Positions 53,144-61,653 of a stretch of DNA of 64,000 nucleotides are shown piece after piece. Numbering within the stretch: position 1 is the first letter of the stretch; the number at the start of each line of letters is the position of its first letter. Both the position numbers and the translations under genes were made by a program. A model generated the notes under the pieces. It saw nothing but the letters and a program-made list of their open reading frames with translations, did not search any database and was not told where the DNA came from. The DNA comes from Prosthecobacter sp. (lineage in GTDB: Bacteria > Verrucomicrobiota > Verrucomicrobiia > Verrucomicrobiales > Verrucomicrobiaceae): positions 372,001 to 436,000 of the forward strand of contig NZ_JAXMIH010000008.1 in the NCBI RefSeq assembly GCF_034366625.1. The letters run 5' to 3'.

Positions 53144-53803
53144 ATGGCCAAAATCCGCATCAAGTCCGCCGGAAAAATCATCGCATGGATCATGCGCGGC
53201 ATTGGCGTGACTTTGCGTTGGGAAATTCGCGATGATGCGGGTGTCTTCGATGCCTCACGTCGTGGCTGGATCTGGTCCTTTTGGCATAACCGCATGTTTC
53301 TCATCCCGTGGCTGCACCACAAGTGGTTCGCCCATGTCCCCGGCACCATTTTGACCAGCCCCAGCGGCGACGGGCAGATCATCGCCGACATCTGTGAGAG
53401 TTTTGGCATCGAAGCCGAGCGCGGATCGAGTTCCAAGCCTGAGAAAGGCATGAGCGCCCTCATCGCGCTGGCCAAGAAATCCAACGAAGGCTACGAGATC
53501 GGCATCACACCCGACGGTCCGCGTGGTCCGCTGCATCGCGTGCAGCCCGGCATCGTGAAGCTGGCGCAGCTCACCGGCGTGCCGATCATCCCCGTGCATC
53601 TGCATTACAGCCACTTCATTCAGTTCAAGACCTGGGATGAGTTCCTCCTGCCGCTGCCCTTTGCCAAGGTCACGCTGGTCTTCGACAAGCCGCACGCCGT
53701 TCCGCGCCGCATGACCGAGGAGGAATTCGAGCAGAAGCGGCTCGCATTGGAAGATGTGATGCGTTTTGGAACCACCCTTGAAAATCTTCAGCGTGCCCGT
53801 TAG
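53144..53803 (+). CDS. Lysophospholipid acyltransferase-like protein (DUF374)
   Basis: 219 residues. DUF374 pattern: WIWSFWHNRMFLIPWL (degenerate HX4D), LTSPSGDGQIIADI, GSSSKPEKGMSALIAL, EIGITPDGPRGPLHRVQPGI. The family belongs to the LPLAT superfamily and is related to lipid A acyltransferases. A GTG 33 bases upstream is possible; ATG 53144 is preferred because AAGGA lies 10 bases before it. Its place directly after the Mla cluster suggests an outer-membrane lipid role. Confidence 0.85.
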   Translation: MAKIRIKSAGKIIAWIMRGIGVTLRWEIRDDAGVFDASRRGWIWSFWHNRMFLIPWLHHKWFAHVPGTILTSPSGDGQIIADICESFGIEAERGSSSKPEKGMSALIALAKKSNEGYEIGITPDGPRGPLHRVQPGIVKLAQLTGVPIIPVHLHYSHFIQFKTWDEFLLPLPFAKVTLVFDKPHAVPRRMTEEEFEQKRLALEDVMRFGTTLENLQRAR

Positions 53804-53812
53804 CCTCGCGGC

Positions 53813-54334
53813 ATGGAAACGCTCTCCGTCCGTTGCAACCACTGCGGTGCCCCGCTTCAGGTGGCCGAGGACACCCGCTTCGTCACCTGCCAGTTCTGCC
53901 AGAGCAGTCTGGAGGTGAAACGCACCGACTCTTCGGTCTTCACTGAAGAGGTCGCGAAGATCGCCGAGAACACCGGCAAGATGGCCGGGAGCCTCGAAGT
54001 CATCACTGTGCAGAATGAGATCGAGAAACTGGATCGCGAGATGGGGCTGGAGCAGGTGCCGACATCGAAAAAGGGCGGTGGTGGTCTTGCCGGAGGCATC
54101 GTCGGGGCCGCGTTTGGACTCTTCTTTGCCGTGGTCTGCTTCCTCATGGCCTCGGGATTCTCCTCCGCAGGTGCGGGCATGTTCACCATCGTGCCCGTGG
54201 GCATGGGCATCTTCGGCCTCGTGATGGCGGGTTCAGCGCTGATCGGCAGTGTGAATCACGAGGCACATCGCTCGAAGTATCAGGAACGCCGTGAGGAGTT
54301 GGAGCAAAAGCTTGAAGCGTTGAAGCAAAAATAA
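53813..54334 (+). CDS. Zinc-ribbon membrane protein
   Basis: 173 residues. An N-terminal zinc ribbon (VRCNHCGAPLQV...FVTCQFCQSSLEV, four Cys) is followed by a helical segment, two hydrophobic spans (GIVGAAFGLFFAVVCFLMAS and IVPVGMGIFGLVMAGSALIG) and a C-terminal Glu/Lys coil. Function unknown. Its stop overlaps the start of the pseudouridine synthase gene (TAATG). Confidence 0.8.
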   Translation: METLSVRCNHCGAPLQVAEDTRFVTCQFCQSSLEVKRTDSSVFTEEVAKIAENTGKMAGSLEVITVQNEIEKLDREMGLEQVPTSKKGGGGLAGGIVGAAFGLFFAVVCFLMASGFSSAGAGMFTIVPVGMGIFGLVMAGSALIGSVNHEAHRSKYQERREELEQKLEALKQK

Positions 54335-54903
54335 TGCTGCTCGCCTTCTACAAGCCCTTCGACGTGCTCTCCCAGTTCACGCAGGAGCATCCCTCGCACC
54401 GCACGTTGGCTGAGTTCGACTTCCCGCCGCATGTGTATGCCATCGGCCGCCTGGATCGCGATTCTGAAGGCCTACTGCTGCTCAGCGACGAGGCGCACTG
54501 GAATGACCGCCTCCTCAATCCCCGCCACGCCCACCCGCGCACCTATCACGCGCAAGTGGATGGCGAGATCAGCGACGAAGCACTGCGCCAACTCCGTTCC
54601 GGCGTCGATTTGAAGGAGTTCCGCACGCTTCCCTGTAAAGCAACACGTATCGACACCGAACCCGCGCATCCGCCGCGCGATCCGCCCATCCGTTTCCGCA
54701 AAAACATCCCCACCTCCTGGCTCGAACTCACCCTCACCGAAGGTAAAAACCGCCAGGTTCGCCGCATGACCGCTGCCGTCGGCTTTCCCACGCTGCGCCT
54801 CGTCCGCGTGAGCATCGGCGGGCTGACACTGGCTGATTTGGGTCTCAAACCTGGTCAATGGCGGGAATTGAGCGTTCAGGAGCAGCGACAGCTTCACATC
54901 TGA
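54334..54903 (+). CDS. rluE: 23S rRNA pseudouridine synthase, RluE type
   Basis: 189 residues. Catalytic Asp is in YAIGRLDRDSEGLLLLS; LAFYKPFDVLSQF is the N-terminal RsuA/RluB/E/F block and LTLTEGKNRQVRRMTAAVGF the C-terminal one. There is no S4 domain, and the length fits RluE, which modifies U2457 of 23S rRNA in E. coli. It overlaps the previous gene by one base. Confidence 0.88.
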   Translation: MLLAFYKPFDVLSQFTQEHPSHRTLAEFDFPPHVYAIGRLDRDSEGLLLLSDEAHWNDRLLNPRHAHPRTYHAQVDGEISDEALRQLRSGVDLKEFRTLPCKATRIDTEPAHPPRDPPIRFRKNIPTSWLELTLTEGKNRQVRRMTAAVGFPTLRLVRVSIGGLTLADLGLKPGQWRELSVQEQRQLHI

Positions 54904-54947
54904 CCTCACCTGGGTGCCGAGGCTTTATCCTGCAAACTCTGTCTGCA

Positions 54948-56654
54948 TCACTTCGCGAGCTTCCAGAAGCGTTTCTCGGCTTCGAGCAGCAGGGGCTCCG
55001 GGATTTTTTCCGCGATTTGAAAACCGGCGGCGGTCTGGCCGGTGAGGGCGAGCAGTCCAGCATAGACGGCGCGTTCACCGGGCTGAAAAATGGCTGGTTC
55101 CGTCACGCCGACGAGTGCCGCCCGCACGGCGGCCACATCCTGAAAGCGATGCGCAGCGAGGGCGGCGAGCAGTGCCCGCATGGAGGGCGAGCCGGCCTGC
55201 GCACCGGGTTTTAGCAGCGGTAAAATGGCTTCCATTTCCAACCCTAGCAAGAGACCGAGGTAGCTGACACGCTCGGCAAACACCGCGCTGGTGGGCCGCA
55301 CCTCATGCAACCGGTGTGCGATGACGAGCATGCCGTGCGCATCCGCCTGCTGCCGGGCTATCACGAAGGCCTTTTCCAGCAGCGGCAGTTCCGTCCCCGT
55401 GCCGGAGACTGCGCAGAAAGCGTAGCACTCCAGCGCCAGATCCCACATGCCATGAATCTCCGCCACATGCGCTGCAGACATGATGACCTCACGGTTGGTG
55501 GTCTTCCTCGCCTGCGTGATGGCGGACTCGAGCTGGAGCCGTGCGTTTTTCAAGTCTGGCTGGAGGAAGCCATCCGCCCAGGCCAGCCACACGTTGATGC
55601 GCACTTTCGCTGCAGGCACACGCTCCTCCGTGAGCAGCCGGCGCAGTTCCTGCCACTTCTGCTGCTGCGCCAGTGACAGCGCCACGATGGGAAACAGATC
55701 CTGCGACTCCAACGCCAGGCGCAGCGGGCATATCTCCAGCAGGCGGCCATGCTCCGTCTCCGCAGCCAGCCAAAAGGCCGCTTGTGTGAGATCGCCGATC
55801 TTGCTGCCGCGATAGCGCGCCACTTCTGCATCCAGCATCGCCGCTCGACGCTCCGGTGCCTTGCGCAGGATGGCGGAGACGGTGGCGAGCCGTGTCGCCG
55901 GCCGGCAGAGCGCATGTGCCTCCGCCAGCAGCAGCAACCGCTCCGCCTGCGGCAAGGTGACGTACGGCTGGCTGGCGAGGTGCTGGATGGCACCGAGTGC
56001 CGCCGGCGTGTGCCCTTCCGCCATGTTCCAGAGGCGTTTGATGGCCGCAGACTGTACTTCATACGGCGTGTTCCAGGATTGTGAGATCGCCAGCGCCAGT
56101 GCCGCATCTGCATCGTCTGGCCGCATGGCATGGGCGCGGAGGGCTCTTTCATGGGCCGCCTTTTCATTTCCCTCATCGCGCAACAGCCGTGCCTCGATGA
56201 GCAGCGCGTCCGGCAGGCCTCGCTGCACCGGTTTGAGCGTCTCAAACTCCTTCCGCGCCTCCTCATGCCGCTGCGCCGCAATCAGGGCGCGGATGTGCAT
56301 GAGCGCATCACCTTCTTCGGCATGGCCTGCCTGCTCGAGCTGCCGCAGCGTCTGCAACAGCAGATGCGGGTCGCTGTTGGTCTCATCGAGAAAGGTGGCC
56401 GTCATCCGCAGCACCTCCGCATGCGCCGGCAGGATGCCGCGTGCGTCTGCGAGTGCCGCCGCCGCCGGCACCCACGCGCTCAGAGTCATGGCGCTGCGAG
56501 CGTGCTCGAGATGATGCCGCACGCGCCACTCCGCCACCACCTGCCACAGCGGCCTGCTCCCGACGAATACCAGGAACAGCACAAATGCGACGAGTGAAAA
56601 TCGTTTCAGGATGCCAAACCGGGGTCTGGAATGCGGCAAATCGGGCGTGCTCAC
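54948..56654 (-). CDS. Membrane-anchored TPR-like protein
   Basis: 568 residues. A basic N terminus (HSRPRFGILKR) and one membrane span (FSLVAFVLFLVFVGSRPLW) are followed by helical hairpins of TPR character (LEQAGHAEEGDALMHIRALI, ERALRAHAMRPDDADAALAL). GTG 56654 is preferred: the upstream ATG at 56696 lies in front of a good promoter (56665-56693) and so would not be transcribed. It is convergent with the pseudouridine synthase gene. No enzymatic motif. Confidence 0.75.
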   Translation of the reverse strand: MSTPDLPHSRPRFGILKRFSLVAFVLFLVFVGSRPLWQVVAEWRVRHHLEHARSAMTLSAWVPAAAALADARGILPAHAEVLRMTATFLDETNSDPHLLLQTLRQLEQAGHAEEGDALMHIRALIAAQRHEEARKEFETLKPVQRGLPDALLIEARLLRDEGNEKAAHERALRAHAMRPDDADAALALAISQSWNTPYEVQSAAIKRLWNMAEGHTPAALGAIQHLASQPYVTLPQAERLLLLAEAHALCRPATRLATVSAILRKAPERRAAMLDAEVARYRGSKIGDLTQAAFWLAAETEHGRLLEICPLRLALESQDLFPIVALSLAQQQKWQELRRLLTEERVPAAKVRINVWLAWADGFLQPDLKNARLQLESAITQARKTTNREVIMSAAHVAEIHGMWDLALECYAFCAVSGTGTELPLLEKAFVIARQQADAHGMLVIAHRLHEVRPTSAVFAERVSYLGLLLGLEMEAILPLLKPGAQAGSPSMRALLAALAAHRFQDVAAVRAALVGVTEPAIFQPGERAVYAGLLALTGQTAAGFQIAEKIPEPLLLEAEKRFWKLAK

Positions 56655-56664
56655 GGCAGCTATG

Positions 56665-56693
56665 ATTATGCAAAATCGCGTCCCGGATGTCAG
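56665..56693 (-). promoter_or_regulatory. Predicted sigma-70 promoter of the membrane TPR gene
   Basis: CTGACA (56693-56688), a 17-base spacer and CATAAT (56670-56665) on the minus strand, each with five of six consensus bases. The GTG at 56654 begins 10 bases after the -10 box, so the transcript would have a leader of only a few bases. Confidence 0.6.
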
Positions 56694-56791
56694 CATCGAC
56701 TTTGTCCTGGAACCTGAAATATCTCCAAAGGAACATCGACAACCACCAGGGTTTTTGATTTAAATGGAGGGAATTCACTCCCGGCAAGCCT

Positions 56792-57367
56792 ATGAAACAT
56801 CTCTTCCTCGTGTGCATGGCCGCGTTTTCCCTCGCCGCCGCAGGTTCTTTGTCCGCATCGACCATCCTGTTTGACCTCCAGGGCACCGGCGGTGTCGGGC
56901 TGCTCAACACCAGTGAGCCTGGCAGCCCGGCAGGCGGCACAGGCGGAGAAATCGGCGGGGGCATCAGCTATGATGACGTGACCAACCTGCTGACCATCAA
57001 CGTTGGCTGGGGCAGCTCCCAAGGCTTCACGGACCTGTCCAGCTTGTCCAACAACTCCCATCTCCACGGACCGACTACTAACAACAATGGCAACGGCTTT
57101 ACCGAGACTGCCGGGGTTCTGTTCAATCTGACTCGCTCCAGTAATGCAACCACCGGTGGCACGATCACCCAGACTCTCACGGCACTCTCTGGGGCGCAGG
57201 AGACGGACCTCTTGAACGGCAAGTATTACATCAACATCCATACGGTGAACAATGGCGGTGGCGAGTTGCGCGGCTTCCTCGTCCAGGCCGTGCCAGAACC
57301 CTCCCGCACCCTGCTCGGCATGCTGGGCGTCGGTTTGCTGATGTTCCGCCGCTCACGCAAGGCGTGA
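56792..57367 (+). CDS. CHRD-domain secreted protein with a PEP-CTERM sorting signal
   Basis: 191 residues with a signal peptide (MKHLFLVCMAAFSLAAAGS). The central part is beta-rich with HLHGPTTNN and the CHRD-type ending YYINIHTVNNGGGELRGFL. The C terminus is a classic PEP-CTERM signal: VPEPSRTLL, a hydrophobic helix (GMLGVGLLMF) and RRSRKA. Such proteins are processed by an exosortase and displayed or shed with exopolysaccharide. No exosortase gene is in this window. Confidence 0.88.
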   Translation: MKHLFLVCMAAFSLAAAGSLSASTILFDLQGTGGVGLLNTSEPGSPAGGTGGEIGGGISYDDVTNLLTINVGWGSSQGFTDLSSLSNNSHLHGPTTNNNGNGFTETAGVLFNLTRSSNATTGGTITQTLTALSGAQETDLLNGKYYINIHTVNNGGGELRGFLVQAVPEPSRTLLGMLGVGLLMFRRSRKA

Positions 57368-57550
57368 AGTTCACACCAGCTTTGCTGCGCAGCTCAGAGA
57401 GGCGTGCAGACCCGGTTCGCACCTGACGGCGGCTTGGGTGCCACGACTATCACAAAACAGGCGGATCGTTGGGCAATGCAGCGGGGAGAACATCAGGCTT
57501 GCGCCCACGGCCCGGCGTGCCATTTTCCGCGCCCTTTCCCCAACCCCAGC

Positions 57551-58774
57551 ATGGCCCTCATCGTCCAGAAATACGGCGGCACCTCCGTCGGCAATCCCGA
57601 GCGCATTCGCAATTGCGCACGTCGCATCCTGGAAACGCAGCGCGCGGGCAATCAGGTCGTCGCTGTCGTCTCCGCCATGTCGGGCGTGACGGACAACCTC
57701 ATTAAGCTGGCCCGGGAAGTCTCCCCCGAACGTGAACCGGTCGAGCGTGAGATGGATGTACTCCTCGCCACCGGCGAGCAGACCACCATTGCCCTCACCG
57801 CCATGGCCATCAATGCCCTCGGCGGCAAGGCGGTGTCCCTCACCGGCGCACAGGCTGGCATTTCCACCGACCGCGTCCATACGAAAGCCCGTATCGTCAA
57901 CATCACGCCGGACGCGGTGAAGAAGATGCTCGATGAAGGCAACATCGTTATGCTCGCCGGTTTCCAGGGCGAGACCGCCAGCGGCGAAATCACCACGCTG
58001 GGCCGTGGCGGCAGTGATTTGACCGCCATCGCCATGGCCGCGGCCATCAAGGCCGACCTCTGCCAGATCTACACCGATGTCGATGGTGTCTATACATGCG
58101 ATCCGCGCGTGGTGAAGACCGCGCAGAAGATCCCCGAGATCAGCTACGAGGAGATGCTCGAAATGGCCTCCTCCGGCTCCAAGGTGATGCAGAGCCGCAG
58201 TGTCGAGTTTGCCAACAAATTTGGTGTGCGCTTTGAAGTGCGCAACAGCATGAACCACAACCCTGGAACCATCGTGAAAGAAGAAACCCCCGGCATGGAA
58301 TCGGTCGTCGTCCGCGGCGTGAGCCTCGAGCGCAACCAGGCCAAGGTCACCATCGACGACGTCGCCGACCGCCCCGGCATCAGCGCCGCCATCTTCGGAG
58401 CCATCGCCAGCGCGAACGTGATCATCGACATGATCGTGCAGAACGTCAGCTTCGATGGCATCACCGACATCTCCTTCACTCTCAGCGCAGCAGATCTTGC
58501 CAAGGCCGAAGCCGCCCTTAAGGCAGTGCTTCCCGGCCTCGGTGACAAGGCCCAGCTCCGTACCCAGAGCAGCATCGCCAAGCTCAGCGTCGTCGGCATC
58601 GGCATGCGCAGCCACAGCGGCGTCGCCGCCAAGATGTTCAAGGCCCTCGCGGATGCGAAGATCAACATTCAGATGATCTCCACCAGCGAGATCAAGACCG
58701 CCGTCATCGTGGACGAAATCGAAATCGAAAACGCCGCCCGCGTCGTGCATACGGCGTTTGGTTTGGACGCCTGA
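57551..58774 (+). CDS. lysC: Aspartate kinase
   Basis: 407 residues. The N-terminal kinase motif VQKYGGTSVGNPERI, FQGETASGEITTLGRGGSD and CQIYTDVDGVYTCDPR are conserved, and two C-terminal ACT domains (from about residue 265) mark allosteric feedback control by lysine and/or threonine. It makes aspartyl phosphate, the first step of lysine, methionine and threonine synthesis. The 183 bp before it hold no recognisable riboswitch. ATG 57551 begins the conserved domain. Confidence 0.96.
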   Translation: MALIVQKYGGTSVGNPERIRNCARRILETQRAGNQVVAVVSAMSGVTDNLIKLAREVSPEREPVEREMDVLLATGEQTTIALTAMAINALGGKAVSLTGAQAGISTDRVHTKARIVNITPDAVKKMLDEGNIVMLAGFQGETASGEITTLGRGGSDLTAIAMAAAIKADLCQIYTDVDGVYTCDPRVVKTAQKIPEISYEEMLEMASSGSKVMQSRSVEFANKFGVRFEVRNSMNHNPGTIVKEETPGMESVVVRGVSLERNQAKVTIDDVADRPGISAAIFGAIASANVIIDMIVQNVSFDGITDISFTLSAADLAKAEAALKAVLPGLGDKAQLRTQSSIAKLSVVGIGMRSHSGVAAKMFKALADAKINIQMISTSEIKTAVIVDEIEIENAARVVHTAFGLDA

Positions 58775-58786
58775 TCAAGACCGGCA

Positions 58787-58824
58787 AAACAAAACCCCGG
58801 CCGCTCGTGAAAGCGGAACCGGGG
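58787..58824 (-). terminator. Rho-independent terminator after rpsF, possibly bidirectional
   Basis: Hairpin with CCCCGG / CCGGGG outer and CGCT / AGCG inner stems (58795-58824), followed on the minus strand by TTTTGTTTT. It lies between the convergent lysC and rpsF genes, so it ends the prs-rplY-pth-rpsF transcript and may also help to end lysC. Confidence 0.88.
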
Positions 58825-58849
58825 TGATGAGGAAAACAGACGCGGCGGA

Positions 58850-59140
58850 CTAGGCGCTGCGCTTCAGGTAGTACTGCTGATAGACGTTTTCATTGAGCTT
58901 CAGCTTGGCGCGCAGGCTGTCCACGGCGGCAGGCTCGCCAGTGAACTGGATGTTCACGAAGTGACCGGCCTCAACGTGGCGCGGGTTGAAGGGGAACTTG
59001 CGTTTGCCCATGTTGTCGATCTGCTCGAGCTTCAGGCCGGACTTTTCCATGTCCTTGCTGATGGTGCTGACGAGGGAGTCAACGGTTTCTTCTTTGCCTT
59101 TGGTGTCGAGCACGATGAGTGCCTCGTATTTGCGGTTCAT
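58850..59140 (-). CDS. rpsF: 30S ribosomal protein S6
   Basis: 96 residues, normal for S6. YEALIVLDTKGKEETVDSLV and the Lys/Arg-rich MGKRKFPFNPRHVEAGHFVN loop fit the family. It sits on the platform of the small subunit with S18. The usual downstream partners (ssb, rpsR, rplI) are absent here; a terminator follows instead. Confidence 0.93.
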   Translation of the reverse strand: MNRKYEALIVLDTKGKEETVDSLVSTISKDMEKSGLKLEQIDNMGKRKFPFNPRHVEAGHFVNIQFTGEPAAVDSLRAKLKLNENVYQQYYLKRSA

Positions 59141-59161
59141 AGGTGGTGCGGGTTGCGGGGT

Positions 59162-59779
59162 TTAAGATTCGGGTTGTCGGTTGAAGACATTCATGGCGCT
59201 GTCCAGGCCGCGTTCAACTGCGGATAGCACGGCATCAGCGGCTCGCTGGATGACGTTTTGCAGCTCGGGCTGCTCTTCAGCACGAAATTTGCCCAGCACA
59301 TGGCCGACCATGCGTTCACCGGCAGGACGACCGTCGGCCGGGGCGATGCCGACCTTCAAGCGTGGAAAATCCTCGCTGCCGAGAGAGGAAATGAGGGAGC
59401 GGATGCCGTTGTGACCGGCCGCGGAGCCGCCGGTGCGGAAACGCATGCGGCCGAGGGGCAGATCGACATCGTCGTAAACAACGAGTGTTTGAGCGGGCGC
59501 GACCTTGTAGAAATGGCCGACAGCCTGGGCGGAACGGCCGCTTTCGTTCATGAACGTGAACGGCTTGAGCAAATGACCGCCGCTGAATTTCGCGACGAGC
59601 CCGGTCCAGCGCTTTTCCTCGCGGAAGGCGGCTCCCAAGCGTCGTGCGATTTCGTCCAGCACCATAAATCCGATGTTGTGGCGGGTGTCGCGGTAGGTTT
59701 CGCCAGGATTGCCGAGGCCGACAATGAGGCGCGGCGCATTTAGGCCGCTGCTGCTCGTTGGGTCCGCGCCGGAAGCCAC
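59162..59779 (-). CDS. pth: Peptidyl-tRNA hydrolase
   Basis: 205 residues. Conserved blocks: VGLGNPGETYRDTRHNIGFM with the catalytic His, KPFTFMNESG, VVYDDVDLPLGRMRFR and GSAAGHNGIRSLI. It recycles peptidyl-tRNA. A short N-terminal extension (MASGADPTSSSG) precedes the family start. It lies 21 bp after rplY ends and 21 bp before rpsF starts. Confidence 0.95.
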   Translation of the reverse strand: MASGADPTSSSGLNAPRLIVGLGNPGETYRDTRHNIGFMVLDEIARRLGAAFREEKRWTGLVAKFSGGHLLKPFTFMNESGRSAQAVGHFYKVAPAQTLVVYDDVDLPLGRMRFRTGGSAAGHNGIRSLISSLGSEDFPRLKVGIAPADGRPAGERMVGHVLGKFRAEEQPELQNVIQRAADAVLSAVERGLDSAMNVFNRQPES

Positions 59780-59800
59780 ATCGTGGGAAAGGTGCGGGGA

Positions 59801-60517
59801 TTATTTCTTGGCGGCAGGCTTGGCAGCGGCGGCACCAGCGGCGGGCTTGGCGCCAGCGGCAGGAGCAGCGGCACCGGCGGCAGGAGCGGCGCCGGCTGCG
59901 GGGGCAGCACCAGCGGCAGGAGCAGCGGCGGCAACTGGCTCGGGCTCGACCTCCACCTTCGGCTCTTCGCACATGACGATGACGACATCAGCACCGAGAC
60001 GGCAGGTGACGCCTTCTGGGAAGTTGATTTCGCGAATGTGGATGCCTTGGTCGATTTCGAGATTGGAAACGTCGATCTGGATGCTTTCCGGAAGATCCTT
60101 CGGCAGGCAGCGCACCTCGATCTCGTGATGGATGGCTTCGACAAGACCGCCATGCTTCTGGCCCTTGGCTTCGCCCACGATGACGACGGGGACGTTGGCG
60201 TGAATCTCTTCATCGGCAGCCACAGCGTGGAAATCGACATGCAGGATGCCACCACGCAGGTAGTCGTGCTGCACTTCCTGAACGAGGGCGAGCTGGTCTT
60301 CCGCAATGCCGGCGATCTTCAGGGAGACGAGGATGTTGTCCGAGGCGCTGCCTTCGAGCAGCTTCGAGAAGGTCTTGCCATGCACCTGGATGTTGGAGGG
60401 CTTCACCTTGCTGCCATAGAGAGCGGCGGGGATGTTGCCAGCTTTGCGCATGCGCTTTACAGCACCTGTTCCGGAAACGGTGCGTACTTCTGCTTGGAGA
60501 TCGAGAATTTTGGCCAT
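59801..60517 (-). CDS. rplY: 50S ribosomal protein L25/CTC with an Ala/Pro-rich tail
   Basis: 238 residues. The 5S-rRNA-binding L25 domain (residues about 1-95) and the TL5-type beta domain (about 95-190) are followed by a low-complexity tail built of APAAGA units. The tail is encoded by short tandem DNA repeats and ends in a basic AKPAAKK. The ATG at 60517 is preferred because GAGGAA lies eight bases before it. It follows prs by 58 bp. Confidence 0.93.
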   Translation of the reverse strand: MAKILDLQAEVRTVSGTGAVKRMRKAGNIPAALYGSKVKPSNIQVHGKTFSKLLEGSASDNILVSLKIAGIAEDQLALVQEVQHDYLRGGILHVDFHAVAADEEIHANVPVVIVGEAKGQKHGGLVEAIHHEIEVRCLPKDLPESIQIDVSNLEIDQGIHIREINFPEGVTCRLGADVVIVMCEEPKVEVEPEPVAAAAPAAGAAPAAGAAPAAGAAAPAAGAKPAAGAAAAKPAAKK

Positions 60518-60575
60518 GGTCGGTGTTCCTCTTCGGAGGGATAAGATTTGGAAAAAGGGCGCGGAGAATACACGC

Positions 60576-61514
60576 CTACCCCCGTGTGTCAAACAGGGAT
60601 GTCACGGACTCATTGCCGTGGATGCGGGCGATGGCCTGGGCCAGCAGGGGGGCGATGTCCAGCGCGGTGACTTTCTCCCCGGTCGCCTGGGGGGTGGAGT
60701 TCGTGGCCAGCAGCTCGACAATGGGTGATTTGGCGATCCGGGCGCGGCCTTTTTCACCCAGCACGGCGTGGGAGACGCCCGCGTAGATCGTTTTCGCTCC
60801 ATGCTTCAGCAGCAGGTCGGCGGCGGCGGTGAGGGTTCCGGCGGTTTCGGTCAGGTCATCGACCAGCAGGACGTTTTTGCCCGCCACATCGCCGATGACG
60901 CTGTGAGCCTCGACCTCCTCGGCACTGACACGGTTTTTTGCGACGATGGCCATTGGTGCCTTGAGTGCTTTGGCAAAGGCGTGGGTCATCTTGATGCCAC
61001 CCACATCGGGCGAAACGACCACGAGATCGCTGATCTCACGCTCACGGATCGTCTTCATCAAAATGGGCGCGGCATACAGATGATCCACCGGAATGTCGAA
61101 GAAGCCCTGAATCTGACCGGCATGCAGATCGACGGTGAGCACGCGGTTCACCCCCGCCGCCACCAGCAGGTTTGCCACGAGCTTCGCGGTGATAGGCACG
61201 CGCGGGCGGTCCTTGCGGTCCTGGCGGGCATAACCAAAAAATGGCAGCACGGCGGTGATGCGCGCGGCGCTGGCGCGGCGCACGGCATCCACCATGATGA
61301 GCAGCTCCATCAGGTTCTGATTGGTCGGCGGGCAGGTCGGCTGCACGATGAAAACATCACCACCGCGGATGTTCTCATGGATTTGCACAAAGGTCTCGCC
61401 GTCCGGGAAGGTGGTCAGCTCGGCCGCACACAGCTCCATATTCAGGTTTTCTGCAATCGCCTTCGACAGCGTTGGATGTGCGGAACCACTCAAGATTTTC
61501 AAACTTTCATTCAT
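60576..61514 (-). CDS. prs: Ribose-phosphate pyrophosphokinase
   Basis: 312 residues. ATP-binding FFGYARQDRKDRPRVPI, flexible/catalytic region VTVDLHAGQIQGFF (here LTVDLHAG), VSPDVGGIKMTHAFAKAL and the PRPP loop VLLVDDLTETAGTL are conserved. It makes PRPP for nucleotide, His and Trp synthesis. It is first in a prs-rplY-pth-rpsF gene set, a common bacterial arrangement. Confidence 0.96.
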   Translation of the reverse strand: MNESLKILSGSAHPTLSKAIAENLNMELCAAELTTFPDGETFVQIHENIRGGDVFIVQPTCPPTNQNLMELLIMVDAVRRASAARITAVLPFFGYARQDRKDRPRVPITAKLVANLLVAAGVNRVLTVDLHAGQIQGFFDIPVDHLYAAPILMKTIREREISDLVVVSPDVGGIKMTHAFAKALKAPMAIVAKNRVSAEEVEAHSVIGDVAGKNVLLVDDLTETAGTLTAAADLLLKHGAKTIYAGVSHAVLGEKGRARIAKSPIVELLATNSTPQATGEKVTALDIAPLLAQAIARIHGNESVTSLFDTRG

Positions 61515-61653
61515 GCGGCGCGGAGTTAGTCGAGGCTGTCACAGAAATCAACCCATCGCGTGTTTCCGCGTCTCAATGCTTGTGCTTCTTGGCAACTTCT
61601 CGTAGGACTGGTGGAGTTTTTGCTGTTCCGTCCTGCGTTTTTGCCAATTCGCC

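Noticed and set aside
57368..57550. Lysine riboswitch before aspartate kinase
   Set aside because: The 183-bp leader shows none of the long paired elements expected of the lysine aptamer, and no terminator hairpin with a T tract.
59840..59930. Tandem GC-rich repeats as a possible mobile or regulatory element
   Set aside because: They encode the Ala/Pro tail of L25 in frame, a common low-complexity extension of this protein.
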